This document shows, piece after piece, positions 10,103 through 16,642 of a stretch of 34,448 nt of DNA (the stretch's first letter is position 1; every line of letters starts with the position of its first letter). The translations under genes and the position numbers were made by a program. The notes under the pieces were generated by a model that saw only the letters and a list, made by a program, of their open reading frames with translations, had not been told where the DNA came from and did not search any database. Origin of the DNA: Alphaproteobacteria bacterium. GTDB lineage: Bacteria; Pseudomonadota; Alphaproteobacteria; Acetobacterales; Acetobacteraceae. The stretch covers positions 8,971 to 43,418 of the forward strand of contig JAPLOH010000042.1 of the NCBI GenBank assembly GCA_026400845.1, given 5' to 3'.

Positions 10103-10904
10103 ATGGCTGACCAGTCGACCCCATCATCGGAATCACCGAGCGGCAGGCTGGCGCACTGGGAATATCAGGGCCGCCAATTTCACGGCTGGTTTGGCAGTGG
10201 CACCGCCCCGCCGCCGGCCCCGGCTGTCCGCGCGCCGCTCGACGCCGTGCTGAATGGCATGGTCGGCGCGGCGAGTGGCCTGACACACGATCGCGGCTGG
10301 AAGGGTTCCTCGCAGGGAACGGCCTCGCACAGTTGCGCATGGCAGTATCTCATTGGGCCGCCGCCTCGGACGAGGCCCCCACTTCTTTCGCGTCCGCGTC
10401 TTCGGCGCCTCGCTCGGGGCGGACGCCGCGGCGTCGGTCGCCTTGCTCCAGGCCATCGCCGCGGCCGGTCTCGATCGGCTACCCCACATCCTCGCGGCCT
10501 CCCTCGACCGCACGGCGCCACCACCTTATATCGCCGCGAACCCCGGGTCCTTCCTCGGCAAGCCCTCGGTTGGCGACGGCGAATGCGTGGCCCTCGTGAA
10601 AACCGCGTCCGCACGCCCAATGCCGCCGACTGGTGACTGGCGCCAGGGAGAGACGGTGTTGGGCAACACAAGCCTGCCGATCGGGACGGCCATCGCGACC
10701 TTTGACGCCAACGGTCGCTACCTCGGCCATACCGCGATATATATTGGACAGGACGACAACGGATTGACCGTGATCGATCAATGGAACGTGCGTCAAAATA
10801 GTACAGTTATCGACCAGCACGCTCCTGCTTCGCGCACCATGCCATGGGCTGACCCGAACAAGGCCGCCGTTGATGTCGGGAGCAGTTTCCATGTCGTCAG
10901 GTAG
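10103..10904 (+). pseudogene. Frame-disrupted gene with C-terminal BPSL0067-type Cys/His (presumed peptidoglycan amidase) domain
   Basis: Three frames join into one plausible protein. The start at ATG 10103 has a good ribosome site, and the first frame gives about 65 residues (including GRQFHGWFGSGTAP). The reading must then move to a second frame near the GGG at 10303-10305 and to a third at the CCCCC run 10376-10380. Both breaks look like one missing base. The third frame runs to TAG 10904. Its part from about 10526 matches my recollection of the BPSL0067 family: GDGECVALV with candidate catalytic Cys (codon 10584), GTAIATF, GHTAIYI with candidate His (codon 10728) and VIDQW. Just before lies VFGASLGAD, which resembles a hydrolase elbow but is too weak to call. 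The family is thought to hold NlpC/P60-like interbacterial effectors. Alternative: a shorter intact protein initiated at TTG 10353, or sequencing indels in an intact effector. Confidence 0.6.
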
Positions 10905-11253
10905 ATCATGGTTCCCATTGGTCGTCGTCACGGCTTGGACCCCGTTTGTCCAAGCTGCCATATTGCCGATTTGCCCATGGACTCTGAACAACCAGTCCCT
11001 TGCGCACACCGAATTGTTCGGCGGGCCGAGCGAAAACGGCTATGCGCTCGTCCCGGACAATCGAACTGGCACAAGTCGCTGGTACTTTCGGTCGGAGGCC
11101 CAAAGTGATTCGACCGACCCGCCGCGGGAAGCCGTACGCGTCTATTGCTACTACGGTACCCGTCGCGAATCGTGGTACCGGATACTGCCATTGAACACGA
11201 AATCCTGCTGGCCCGACGGCACAGGAAAGCGCTGGAACATCTACTGCGAATAA
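10891..11253 (+). CDS. Small secreted four-cysteine protein, STY0301-like; possible immunity protein
   Basis: The 120-residue product starts at ATG 10891 behind GGGAG (10878-10882) and overlaps the preceding gene by 14 bp. It has a signal peptide ending near FVQA-A (residue 22) and four cysteines at 28, 86, 106 and 119, suggesting two disulfides in the periplasm. The pattern of CP near the N-terminus, LFGGP and LVPD in the first half, YCYYG, and Cys near the end resembles what I recall of STY0301-family proteins, found near type VI secretion loci. Overlap with a presumed peptidoglycan amidase fits an effector-immunity pair, with the immunity protein acting in the periplasm. Codon use (AGA, ATA, TTG, many A/T-ending codons) differs strongly from neighbours, pointing to transfer. 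Function is inferred, not shown. Confidence 0.65.
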   Translation: MSSGRSWFPLVVVTAWTPFVQAAILPICPWTLNNQSLAHTELFGGPSENGYALVPDNRTGTSRWYFRSEAQSDSTDPPREAVRVYCYYGTRRESWYRILPLNTKSCWPDGTGKRWNIYCE

Positions 11254-11268
11254 AACCATGGCGCCCAA

Positions 11269-11314
11269 AAGGACGCGACGTGCTGGGTTCCCCAAAGGAG
11301 TCTCCCGCCCTATG
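11269..11314. repeat. Right copy of imperfect 46-bp direct repeat flanking the low-GC island
   Basis: Partner of 9927-9972 at about 80% identity, lying between the small four-cysteine gene and the oxidoreductase gene. The position matching the rph start codon is changed (CAT to CGT on the plus strand), so this copy does not retain an rph start. Confidence 0.7.
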
Positions 11315-11370
11315 AGCGTGGGCGGCCAGCGGCGCATGGGCGCGGCGCCAGAAGAGTAAGGACTCCGGGC

Positions 11371-12333
11371 ATGTCGGACATCACCATCGGCGTCATCGGC
11401 GCGGGCATCATGGGCGAGCGGATGCTGCGTGCCGCCCTCGACCCTGCGCAGACCTCCGTGCGCGTCGGCCCGGTGTGGGACCCGTCGGAAACCGCCCGCG
11501 CCCGCATCGCCGCCGCCCTGCCGGTGCAGATCGCCCAGTCCGCCGAAGCGCTGATCGCGGCGTCGGATTGTGTGTACATCGCCTCCCCGCCCGCCTCCCA
11601 CCTCGCCCATGCCGGCGCGGCGCTGGCAGCCGGCAAGGCGATCTTCTGCGAAAAGCCGCTGGCGACCGATCTCGCGGCCGCCGGCAGCTTCGTCGCCGGG
11701 GCCAAGGGCGCCCGGGCCGCGGTGAATTTCCCGATGGCGACCTCCTTCTCCGCCGAACGCATCGCCGCCTGGCTGGCCGAAGGCGCCATCGGCACGCCGC
11801 AATCCCTCGCCATCGAGGTCGCTTTCCGCCTCTGGCCGCGCCCCTGGCAGCACGGCGCCTCCTCCTGGCTCGATGGACGGGCTGAGGGCGGCTTCACCCG
11901 CGAGGTGGTCTCCCACTTCCTGTTCCTCACCCGCCGCCTCGCGGGGCCGCTCGGCCTGCTCGGTTCCACCGTCAGCTTCCCCGAGGACGGCCGCAGCGAG
12001 CGCGCCATCACCGCCCGCCTCTCGGCCGGCGCCATCGAGGCCACACTCACCGGCGGCGTCGGTACCACCGAGAAGGACGACCACAACCTCTGGACCCTCA
12101 CGGGGGATAAGGGCGCCATCCGCCTGCGCGACTGGGCGATCGCCGAGCGGCTGGAGAACGGCGCCTGGATGCCCGACGGCGATGCCATGCCGAACGAGCG
12201 CGCCCGCCCACTGGTGCTGCAACGCCAACTCACGGCGGTGGCGGCCATGACGCGCGGCGAACACCATCCGCTCGCCACCATCGCCGAGGCCTTCGACGTG
12301 CAGCGTGTGGTGGAAGGCATTCTCTCCCCCTGA
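11371..12333 (+). CDS. Gfo/Idh/MocA-family NAD(P)-dependent oxidoreductase
   Basis: The 320-residue product has an N-terminal Rossmann fold starting IGVIGAGIMGERM. The family strand-turn VYIASPPASHLAHAGAALAAGK is followed by FCEKPLATD, whose EKP lysine is the usual catalytic or cofactor-proximal residue. The C-terminal half is the alpha/beta substrate domain. The substrate (a sugar, inositol or sugar acid) cannot be told. A possible ribosome site AAGGAC lies about nine bases before ATG 11371. The gene lies between the island and hrcA and ends 61 bp before the chosen hrcA start, so the two may be co-transcribed, but no pathway partner is nearby. Confidence 0.88.
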   Translation: MSDITIGVIGAGIMGERMLRAALDPAQTSVRVGPVWDPSETARARIAAALPVQIAQSAEALIAASDCVYIASPPASHLAHAGAALAAGKAIFCEKPLATDLAAAGSFVAGAKGARAAVNFPMATSFSAERIAAWLAEGAIGTPQSLAIEVAFRLWPRPWQHGASSWLDGRAEGGFTREVVSHFLFLTRRLAGPLGLLGSTVSFPEDGRSERAITARLSAGAIEATLTGGVGTTEKDDHNLWTLTGDKGAIRLRDWAIAERLENGAWMPDGDAMPNERARPLVLQRQLTAVAAMTRGEHHPLATIAEAFDVQRVVEGILSP

Positions 12334-12393
12334 GCACCGCGGCGCATGGATGGCGCTTCCCAGCGGTGGCAAAACCCTGGCACACTCCGGCCC

Positions 12394-13518
12394 ATGGACC
12401 ATCCGCCGCTCTCCCCTCAGGGCGGGCGCCCAATTTTGTCGCCCCGCCTGCCCAACGCGCCCCGCCTACCCAGCGCGCCCCGCCTGCCGAGCGCGCTCGA
12501 CCAGCGCGCCTCGGCTGTGCTGCGCGAAATCGTCGAGCAATATGTCGAGAACGGTGAACCGGTCGGCAGCCGCACCATCGCGCGCCGCCTGCCGCTCAAC
12601 CTCTCCCCGGCCACCATCCGCAATGTGATGGCCGACCTCACCGATGCCGGCCTGCTGTTCGCCCCGCATACCTCGGCCGGGCGGCTGCCGACCGAGCTCG
12701 GACTGCGGCTGTTCGTCGATGGGCTGCTGCCATTCGGCGAGCTTACCGAGGATGAGCGTGAAGCCATCACCGCCAAACTCGCGATCTCCGGGCGCAGCAT
12801 GGAAGAGACGCTGACCGAGGCCTCCTCCATGCTCGCGGGACTCTCGGCCGCCGCCGGCCTGGTGCTGGCGCCGAAGTCGGAAGGGCCATTGCGACACATC
12901 GAATTTGTCCCCCTCGGCCCCGGCCGAGCGCTGGTGGTGCTGGTCAACGCCGAAGGTCATGTCGAAAATCGCGTGATCGAAACCCCCCCGGGCATGCCGC
13001 CCTCCGCCCTGCAACAAGCCGGCAACTACCTCAACGCCCGCCTTACCGGCCGCGGCATCGGTGAACTGCGCAGTATCGTCAGCACCGAAATCGCCGAGAA
13101 CCGCACCCAGCTCGACAGCCTTTCGGCCCTCGTCGTCGAGGCCGGCCTCGCCACCTGGTCCTCCGAAGGCCGCACCGGCTCGCTGATCGTGCGTGGCCAA
13201 GGCAAGCTGCTCGCCGATATCACCCATATCGAACACCTCGCCGCCATCCAGATGCTGTTCGACCGGCTGGAAACCCAGGAAACCATGCTGCGACTCCTGG
13301 AACTCGCCGAAAGCTCGGAAGGAGTGCGCATCTATATCGGCGCCGAAAGTGGCCTGTTCGGCACCTCCGGCGTCTCAATGGTCGTCGCCCCCGCCCGCAA
13401 CGCTGCAAACCGTATCGTCGGCGCCATCGGCGTCATTGGCCCAACCCGCATCAACTACGGCCGGATCATCCCCGTGGTCGACTATACCGCACGCGTCATC
13501 GGGCGGTTGCTGGGGTAG
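12394..13518 (+). CDS. hrcA: Heat-inducible transcription repressor HrcA
   Basis: Repressor of groESL/dnaK-type chaperone operons through CIRCE operators. The product has the N-terminal winged helix (RASAVLREIVEQYVENGEPV, SRTIARRLPLNLSPATIRN, MADLTDAGLLFAPHTSAGR), followed by the GAF-like inserted dimerisation region and the late GVRIYIGAESGLFGTSGVSMV and VIGPTRINYGRIIPVVDYTA signatures. I place the start at ATG 12394, giving 374 residues; an in-frame ATG at 12346 is possible. The N-terminus is extended by a Pro/Arg/Leu-rich stretch encoded by an 18-bp tandem repeat. No CIRCE inverted repeat was found in the window. grpE, its usual neighbour, does not follow; a terminator-like hairpin does. 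Confidence 0.93.
   Translation: MDHPPLSPQGGRPILSPRLPNAPRLPSAPRLPSALDQRASAVLREIVEQYVENGEPVGSRTIARRLPLNLSPATIRNVMADLTDAGLLFAPHTSAGRLPTELGLRLFVDGLLPFGELTEDEREAITAKLAISGRSMEETLTEASSMLAGLSAAAGLVLAPKSEGPLRHIEFVPLGPGRALVVLVNAEGHVENRVIETPPGMPPSALQQAGNYLNARLTGRGIGELRSIVSTEIAENRTQLDSLSALVVEAGLATWSSEGRTGSLIVRGQGKLLADITHIEHLAAIQMLFDRLETQETMLRLLELAESSEGVRIYIGAESGLFGTSGVSMVVAPARNAANRIVGAIGVIGPTRINYGRIIPVVDYTARVIGRLLG
12442..12495 (+). repeat. 18-bp in-frame tandem repeat, three copies, in the hrcA N-terminus
   Basis: Copies at 12442-12459, 12460-12477 and 12478-12495 differ by one to three bases and encode PRLPNA, PRLPSA and PRLPSA, upstream of the winged-helix domain. The unit length is a multiple of three, so copy-number change would keep the reading frame. 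Confidence 0.9.
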
Positions 13519-13525
13519 GAAGACT

Positions 13526-13562
13526 CTTCTTTCCTTGAAAAGAAAGAAGCAAAGAAATTTTT
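13526..13562. terminator. Terminator-like hairpin after hrcA (member of a dispersed element)
   Basis: CTTCTTTC at 13526-13533 pairs with GAAAGAAG at 13542-13549 around an eight-base loop. ATTTTT follows a few bases later on the plus strand, eight bases after the hrcA stop. It lies between convergent units (hrcA plus, SDR operon minus). A closely related sequence occurs at 32835-32864. The stem is A/T-rich, so its strength as a terminator is uncertain. Confidence 0.5.
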
Positions 13563-13739
13563 AACCGCACGCTTCCTCCTCTCCCGCGATGGCTACGCGG
13601 CCATGCCTACTACTCCTGCCCGACGCTCTCACCGTGACATTGTACGATCGCACGAAAGCCAAGCGTATCGCACCACGCCGACGTCGATGACGTCCGCGAT
13701 TGAATGTCATGACCGCCCCGCTTCTCGCAGCGCCCGGCC

Positions 13740-14525
13740 TCAGCCATGGCCGATATAATCGGTCCGCCCGCCATCCACCGTCAGCACCTGCGCGGTGATG
13801 AACCCGGCCTCCGGGGCGGCGAGGAAGGCCACAGCATTGGCGATCTCCTCGGGTTCGCCCACCCGGCCCATGATGGCGATCTTGCTGAAGCTGTCCACCA
13901 GCGCCTGCCATTCCGCGTCGCTGCGCTTGCCCTGCGTCATGTCCGACCGCGTGAGGCCGGGGGCGACGGCGTTGACGGTGATGCCGTGCGGGCCGAGCTC
14001 GATGGCGAAGCGGCGGGTGAGGATGTTCACCTCGGCCTTGGTCGCGGCGTAGAAATGGTTGCCGACGAAGCCAGTATTGCCGTGCCCGGCCACCGAGGAG
14101 ATGTTCACCACCCGCCCGTAGCCGCGCGCCTTCATGCCGCCCATCACGGCGCGGATGGTGTGGATCATCGCGTCCACGTTCACCGCACGCAGCCGGGCGA
14201 AGCCTTCGGGTTCCCAGGTCTCGAGCGTCGCCGGCCACCCGATGCCGGCGTTGTTGACGAGGATGCTGACCTGGCCGAGCTCGGCCTCGATGCGCGCCAC
14301 CATCGCATTCACCGCCGCGGCGTCGGCGACGTCGGCGCCGACCGCGATGGCGCGGCCGCCGGCGGCGCGGATCTCATCGGCGAGTGAAGCGGCCTTCTCG
14401 GGCGAGGCGGAGTAGTTGATCGCCACCGCCGCGCCCTGCGCCGCGAAACGCTTCACCGTGGCCCGCCCGATCCCGCGCGCGCCACCCGTGACCAGTGCCA
14501 CCTGGTCCGCCCATTGCTTTGTCAT
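13740..14525 (-). CDS. Short-chain dehydrogenase/reductase, FabG-like classical SDR
   Basis: NAD(P)H-dependent oxidoreductase of the classical SDR family, 261 residues from ATG 14525 (GGGAG ribosome site about seven bases upstream). The cofactor motif TGGARGIG is at 13-20, NNAG at 91-94, and the catalytic Ser and Tyr-Lys are in NISSVAG (Ser144) and YAATK (Tyr159, Lys163). The C-terminal TVDGG motif is present. It closely resembles 3-oxoacyl-ACP reductases but is outside a fatty-acid cluster, so the substrate stays open. It lies 14 bases downstream of the M19 peptidase gene and is the last gene of the long minus-strand unit. Confidence 0.9.
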   Translation of the reverse strand: MTKQWADQVALVTGGARGIGRATVKRFAAQGAAVAINYSASPEKAASLADEIRAAGGRAIAVGADVADAAAVNAMVARIEAELGQVSILVNNAGIGWPATLETWEPEGFARLRAVNVDAMIHTIRAVMGGMKARGYGRVVNISSVAGHGNTGFVGNHFYAATKAEVNILTRRFAIELGPHGITVNAVAPGLTRSDMTQGKRSDAEWQALVDSFSKIAIMGRVGEPEEIANAVAFLAAPEAGFITAQVLTVDGGRTDYIGHG

Positions 14526-14539
14526 CGTCAGCTCCCTGT

Positions 14540-15499
14540 TCAGCCCCAGACCGCTTCCGCGACCCGCATGAAATTGCCGCCGAGAATGGCCCGCACGTCC
14601 GCCTCGGCGTAGCCCAGATGCAGCAGCCCTTCGGTGATATCGCCCAGCCGCTCGGGTGGCAGGAAGGTGAAGCTGCCCTGGTAGTGTTCGGGTGGCCAGA
14701 ACCGCATGCCGCCGGCCGAGGCGCTGGTCTCCCAGGTGTAGTCGAGCCCGAGACCGACATGGGCGGCGCCGACGGTCTGCACCGCGACATCCACCGCGCG
14801 CACGAAGGTTTCCGGCCGGGCGGCGGCATCGCCGAGGAAGCGGCCGACGCCGGTGATGCCGATCACGCCGCCGGTCGCCGCACAGGCGCGCATCTGCTCG
14901 GCGTCGACGTTGCGGGGATGCTCGGCGATCGCGGTGGGCACGCAATGGGAGAACACCACCGGGGCAGCGGAGAGGGTGATGAGATCGAGGCTGGTGCGGC
15001 GGCCGACGTGGCAGCAATCCACCAGCATGCCCACCCGGTTCATGGCGGCCAGGATGGCGCGGCCATAGGTGGTGAGCCCGTGATCCTCGTCATGGCAGCC
15101 GCCGGCCGCCGCGTTGTTCAGGTTGTAGGCGAACAGCGCCTGGCGCACGCCGAGCCGGTAGTAGACGTCGATCATCTCCACCTGGCCGCCCAGCACCTCC
15201 ATCCCCTCGATGTCGAAGGCGATGCCGAGTTTCCCCGCGGCCTTGGCGGCGCGGATATCGGCGGCCCGCTCGACCAGGATGTAGCGGTCGGGGTTGGACT
15301 GGATGAAACCGCGAAAGGCCGCGAGATTGCGCACCGCTCCGGGGAAGGGCACCACATCGAACCCGACGTTCACCGAGAGGAAGGACACTCCGGCATCGGC
15401 CCAGCGGGCCAGCACCGAGAGGTCCATCTCGGCGCGCGGCCAAAAGCCGGAATGGGCGTCGTAGACCAGGGCGTCGCGGAGCAGGGTAGGGGGGGTCAT
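14540..15499 (-). CDS. Peptidase family M19 (membrane/renal dipeptidase-like), lacking the HxD aspartate
   Basis: The 319-residue product starts at ATG 15499 behind GGAG. The M19 barrel motifs are recognisable: FDIEGM (metal-bridging Glu), DCCHVG and FSHC (metal-ligand His residues), and GLGLDYTWE near the expected catalytic Asp. The first metal motif, normally HxD, reads H16-S17-G18, so one ligand of the binuclear zinc site is missing. I recall a subgroup of bacterial M19 proteins with the same DAHSGF-type motif, so this may be a subfamily trait and the enzyme may use one metal or another substrate. It sits 22 bp after the ankyrin gene and 14 bp before the SDR, consistent with one operon. 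Confidence 0.85.
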   Translation of the reverse strand: MTPPTLLRDALVYDAHSGFWPRAEMDLSVLARWADAGVSFLSVNVGFDVVPFPGAVRNLAAFRGFIQSNPDRYILVERAADIRAAKAAGKLGIAFDIEGMEVLGGQVEMIDVYYRLGVRQALFAYNLNNAAAGGCHDEDHGLTTYGRAILAAMNRVGMLVDCCHVGRRTSLDLITLSAAPVVFSHCVPTAIAEHPRNVDAEQMRACAATGGVIGITGVGRFLGDAAARPETFVRAVDVAVQTVGAAHVGLGLDYTWETSASAGGMRFWPPEHYQGSFTFLPPERLGDITEGLLHLGYAEADVRAILGGNFMRVAEAVWG

Positions 15500-15521
15500 C
15501 TCGGCTCCTCCGCGCGCGCGG

Positions 15522-16097
15522 TCAATTCGGCCGGATGGCGAAGCCGAGGAACCCAGCCTGCGGGTTCGGCACCCCGGGATCGTTGCCATAGGCCTGCCGC
15601 ACCGGCGCCGGGGTGGCTGGGCGGGCAGCCGGAGCGGGGGCTTGGATTGCCGCGGCGACTTTGGTTGGCGATGCCGGTTTGGCGGTTCCGCCGGGGGCCG
15701 GAACCGTGGCGGCGCGGCTGCCGCGCGTCGAGAGCAGCAGGAAGGTGATGTCGTTGCGGCCAAGGTCTACCGACAGCTCGATCGACGTCAGCCCCAGCAT
15801 GTTGCGCGCCTCCACGTTGGCGCCGCGGTTGAGCGCCTCGCGCGCCGAGCCGATATCACCACGGTTGACGGCATCGAACAGCGCCTCGTTGGGGGCCATG
15901 GCACCCTGCGGCACGGTTCGCTCGGCCGCACCGGGCACCGACCGCGCGCCCGGCAGCGCGGCGGGCAACGCATCTGCCTTCGACGGGCCCAGCGGCTTGA
16001 CCGACACCGCCCGGTTTTGTGCCGTCGCCGACCCGTACGATGCCAACACCGTGGCGGCGAGAAGCACAGCCATCCGGCAGACTCGGGAAAATCGCAT
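15522..16097 (-). CDS. Secreted ankyrin-repeat protein
   Basis: The 191-residue product has a clear signal peptide ending around ASYGSATAQ (residue 27). About two ankyrin-type repeats follow (NEALFDAVNRGDIGSAREAL, then GANVEARNMLGLTSIELSVD), and then a long Pro/Ala-rich low-complexity tail. It is probably periplasmic. Such proteins mediate protein contacts; no partner is evident. It starts at ATG 16097 with GGAG upstream, 15 bases after the TspO gene. The tail makes similarity-based naming unreliable. Confidence 0.75.
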   Translation of the reverse strand: MRFSRVCRMAVLLAATVLASYGSATAQNRAVSVKPLGPSKADALPAALPGARSVPGAAERTVPQGAMAPNEALFDAVNRGDIGSAREALNRGANVEARNMLGLTSIELSVDLGRNDITFLLLSTRGSRAATVPAPGGTAKPASPTKVAAAIQAPAPAARPATPAPVRQAYGNDPGVPNPQAGFLGFAIRPN

Positions 16098-16112
16098 TGC
16101 GGCAGCTCCGTT

Positions 16113-16613
16113 CTAGCCCGGGTTGAGCCAAGCGAACCCGGCATTGAGATATGTGGCGTAGCACGTCCAGAGCCCGTAAGGCACCAGCAGCCCGGCCGCA
16201 AGAGTGTCCAGCCGGCGGAAGGCGGCAATCGTCGTGCCGATCAGCGCGAGAAGCCCCAGGATGACCAGCAGCGCCAGGCCAAGGCGATGAGCGCCGAAAA
16301 ACACTGGCGTCCACAGCGCATTGGCGAGGAGTTGGGCGAACCACAGGCGCAGCGCCATCGGCCGTCCCGGTGCGGCGTGGCGCCAGATGCGCCAGGCCGC
16401 GGTGCCCATCAGGACGTAGAGCGTCGTCCATACCGGCCCAAATACCCAGTCGGGTGGGGTGCCGGGCGGGCGGAGCAGCGTCGGATACCAGGTCTTGACG
16501 TTGGCCGCCGTCACCCAGCCACCAAGCCCGCCGGCCAGCAGGCAGAGGCCGATGAAGCCGGCAAGGGCCAGCAGCGCGGTGGCGCGGCCAGCGGGGCGCA
16601 GGGGGGCGGTCAT
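16113..16613 (-). CDS. tspO: TspO/MBR-family tryptophan-rich sensory protein
   Basis: Five-helix membrane protein of the translocator/peripheral benzodiazepine-receptor family, which binds tetrapyrroles and in alphaproteobacteria has been linked to oxygen- and light-dependent regulation. The 166-residue product shows the family motif WYPTLLRPPGTPPDWVFGPV followed by WTTLYVLMGTAAW and the helix-4 NALWTPVFF. The start at ATG 16613 has GGAG six bases upstream; a longer frame from 16664 would overlap the preceding gene. It sits 29 bp after the GATase-like gene. The operon mates do not suggest tetrapyrrole metabolism. Confidence 0.9.
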   Translation of the reverse strand: MTAPLRPAGRATALLALAGFIGLCLLAGGLGGWVTAANVKTWYPTLLRPPGTPPDWVFGPVWTTLYVLMGTAAWRIWRHAAPGRPMALRLWFAQLLANALWTPVFFGAHRLGLALLVILGLLALIGTTIAAFRRLDTLAAGLLVPYGLWTCYATYLNAGFAWLNPG

Positions 16614-16642
16614 GGCAGTCTCCGGTTCAGTCCGTGTCCGAT

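Noticed and set aside
10376-10380. Programmed ribosomal frameshift in the island gene
   Set aside because: A C5 run without slippery heptamer plus stimulatory structure, and two breaks needed; an indel or mutation is simpler.
9940-11370. Insertion sequence carrying the island
   Set aside because: No transposase or terminal inverted repeats found; only the imperfect 46-bp direct repeat.
12334-12400. CIRCE operator upstream of hrcA
   Set aside because: No TTAGCACTC/GAGTGCTAA-like inverted repeat is seen.
13563-13739. tRNA or small RNA gene between hrcA and the SDR
   Set aside because: No tRNA-like cloverleaf or conserved motif was seen; only short palindromes in GC-rich sequence.
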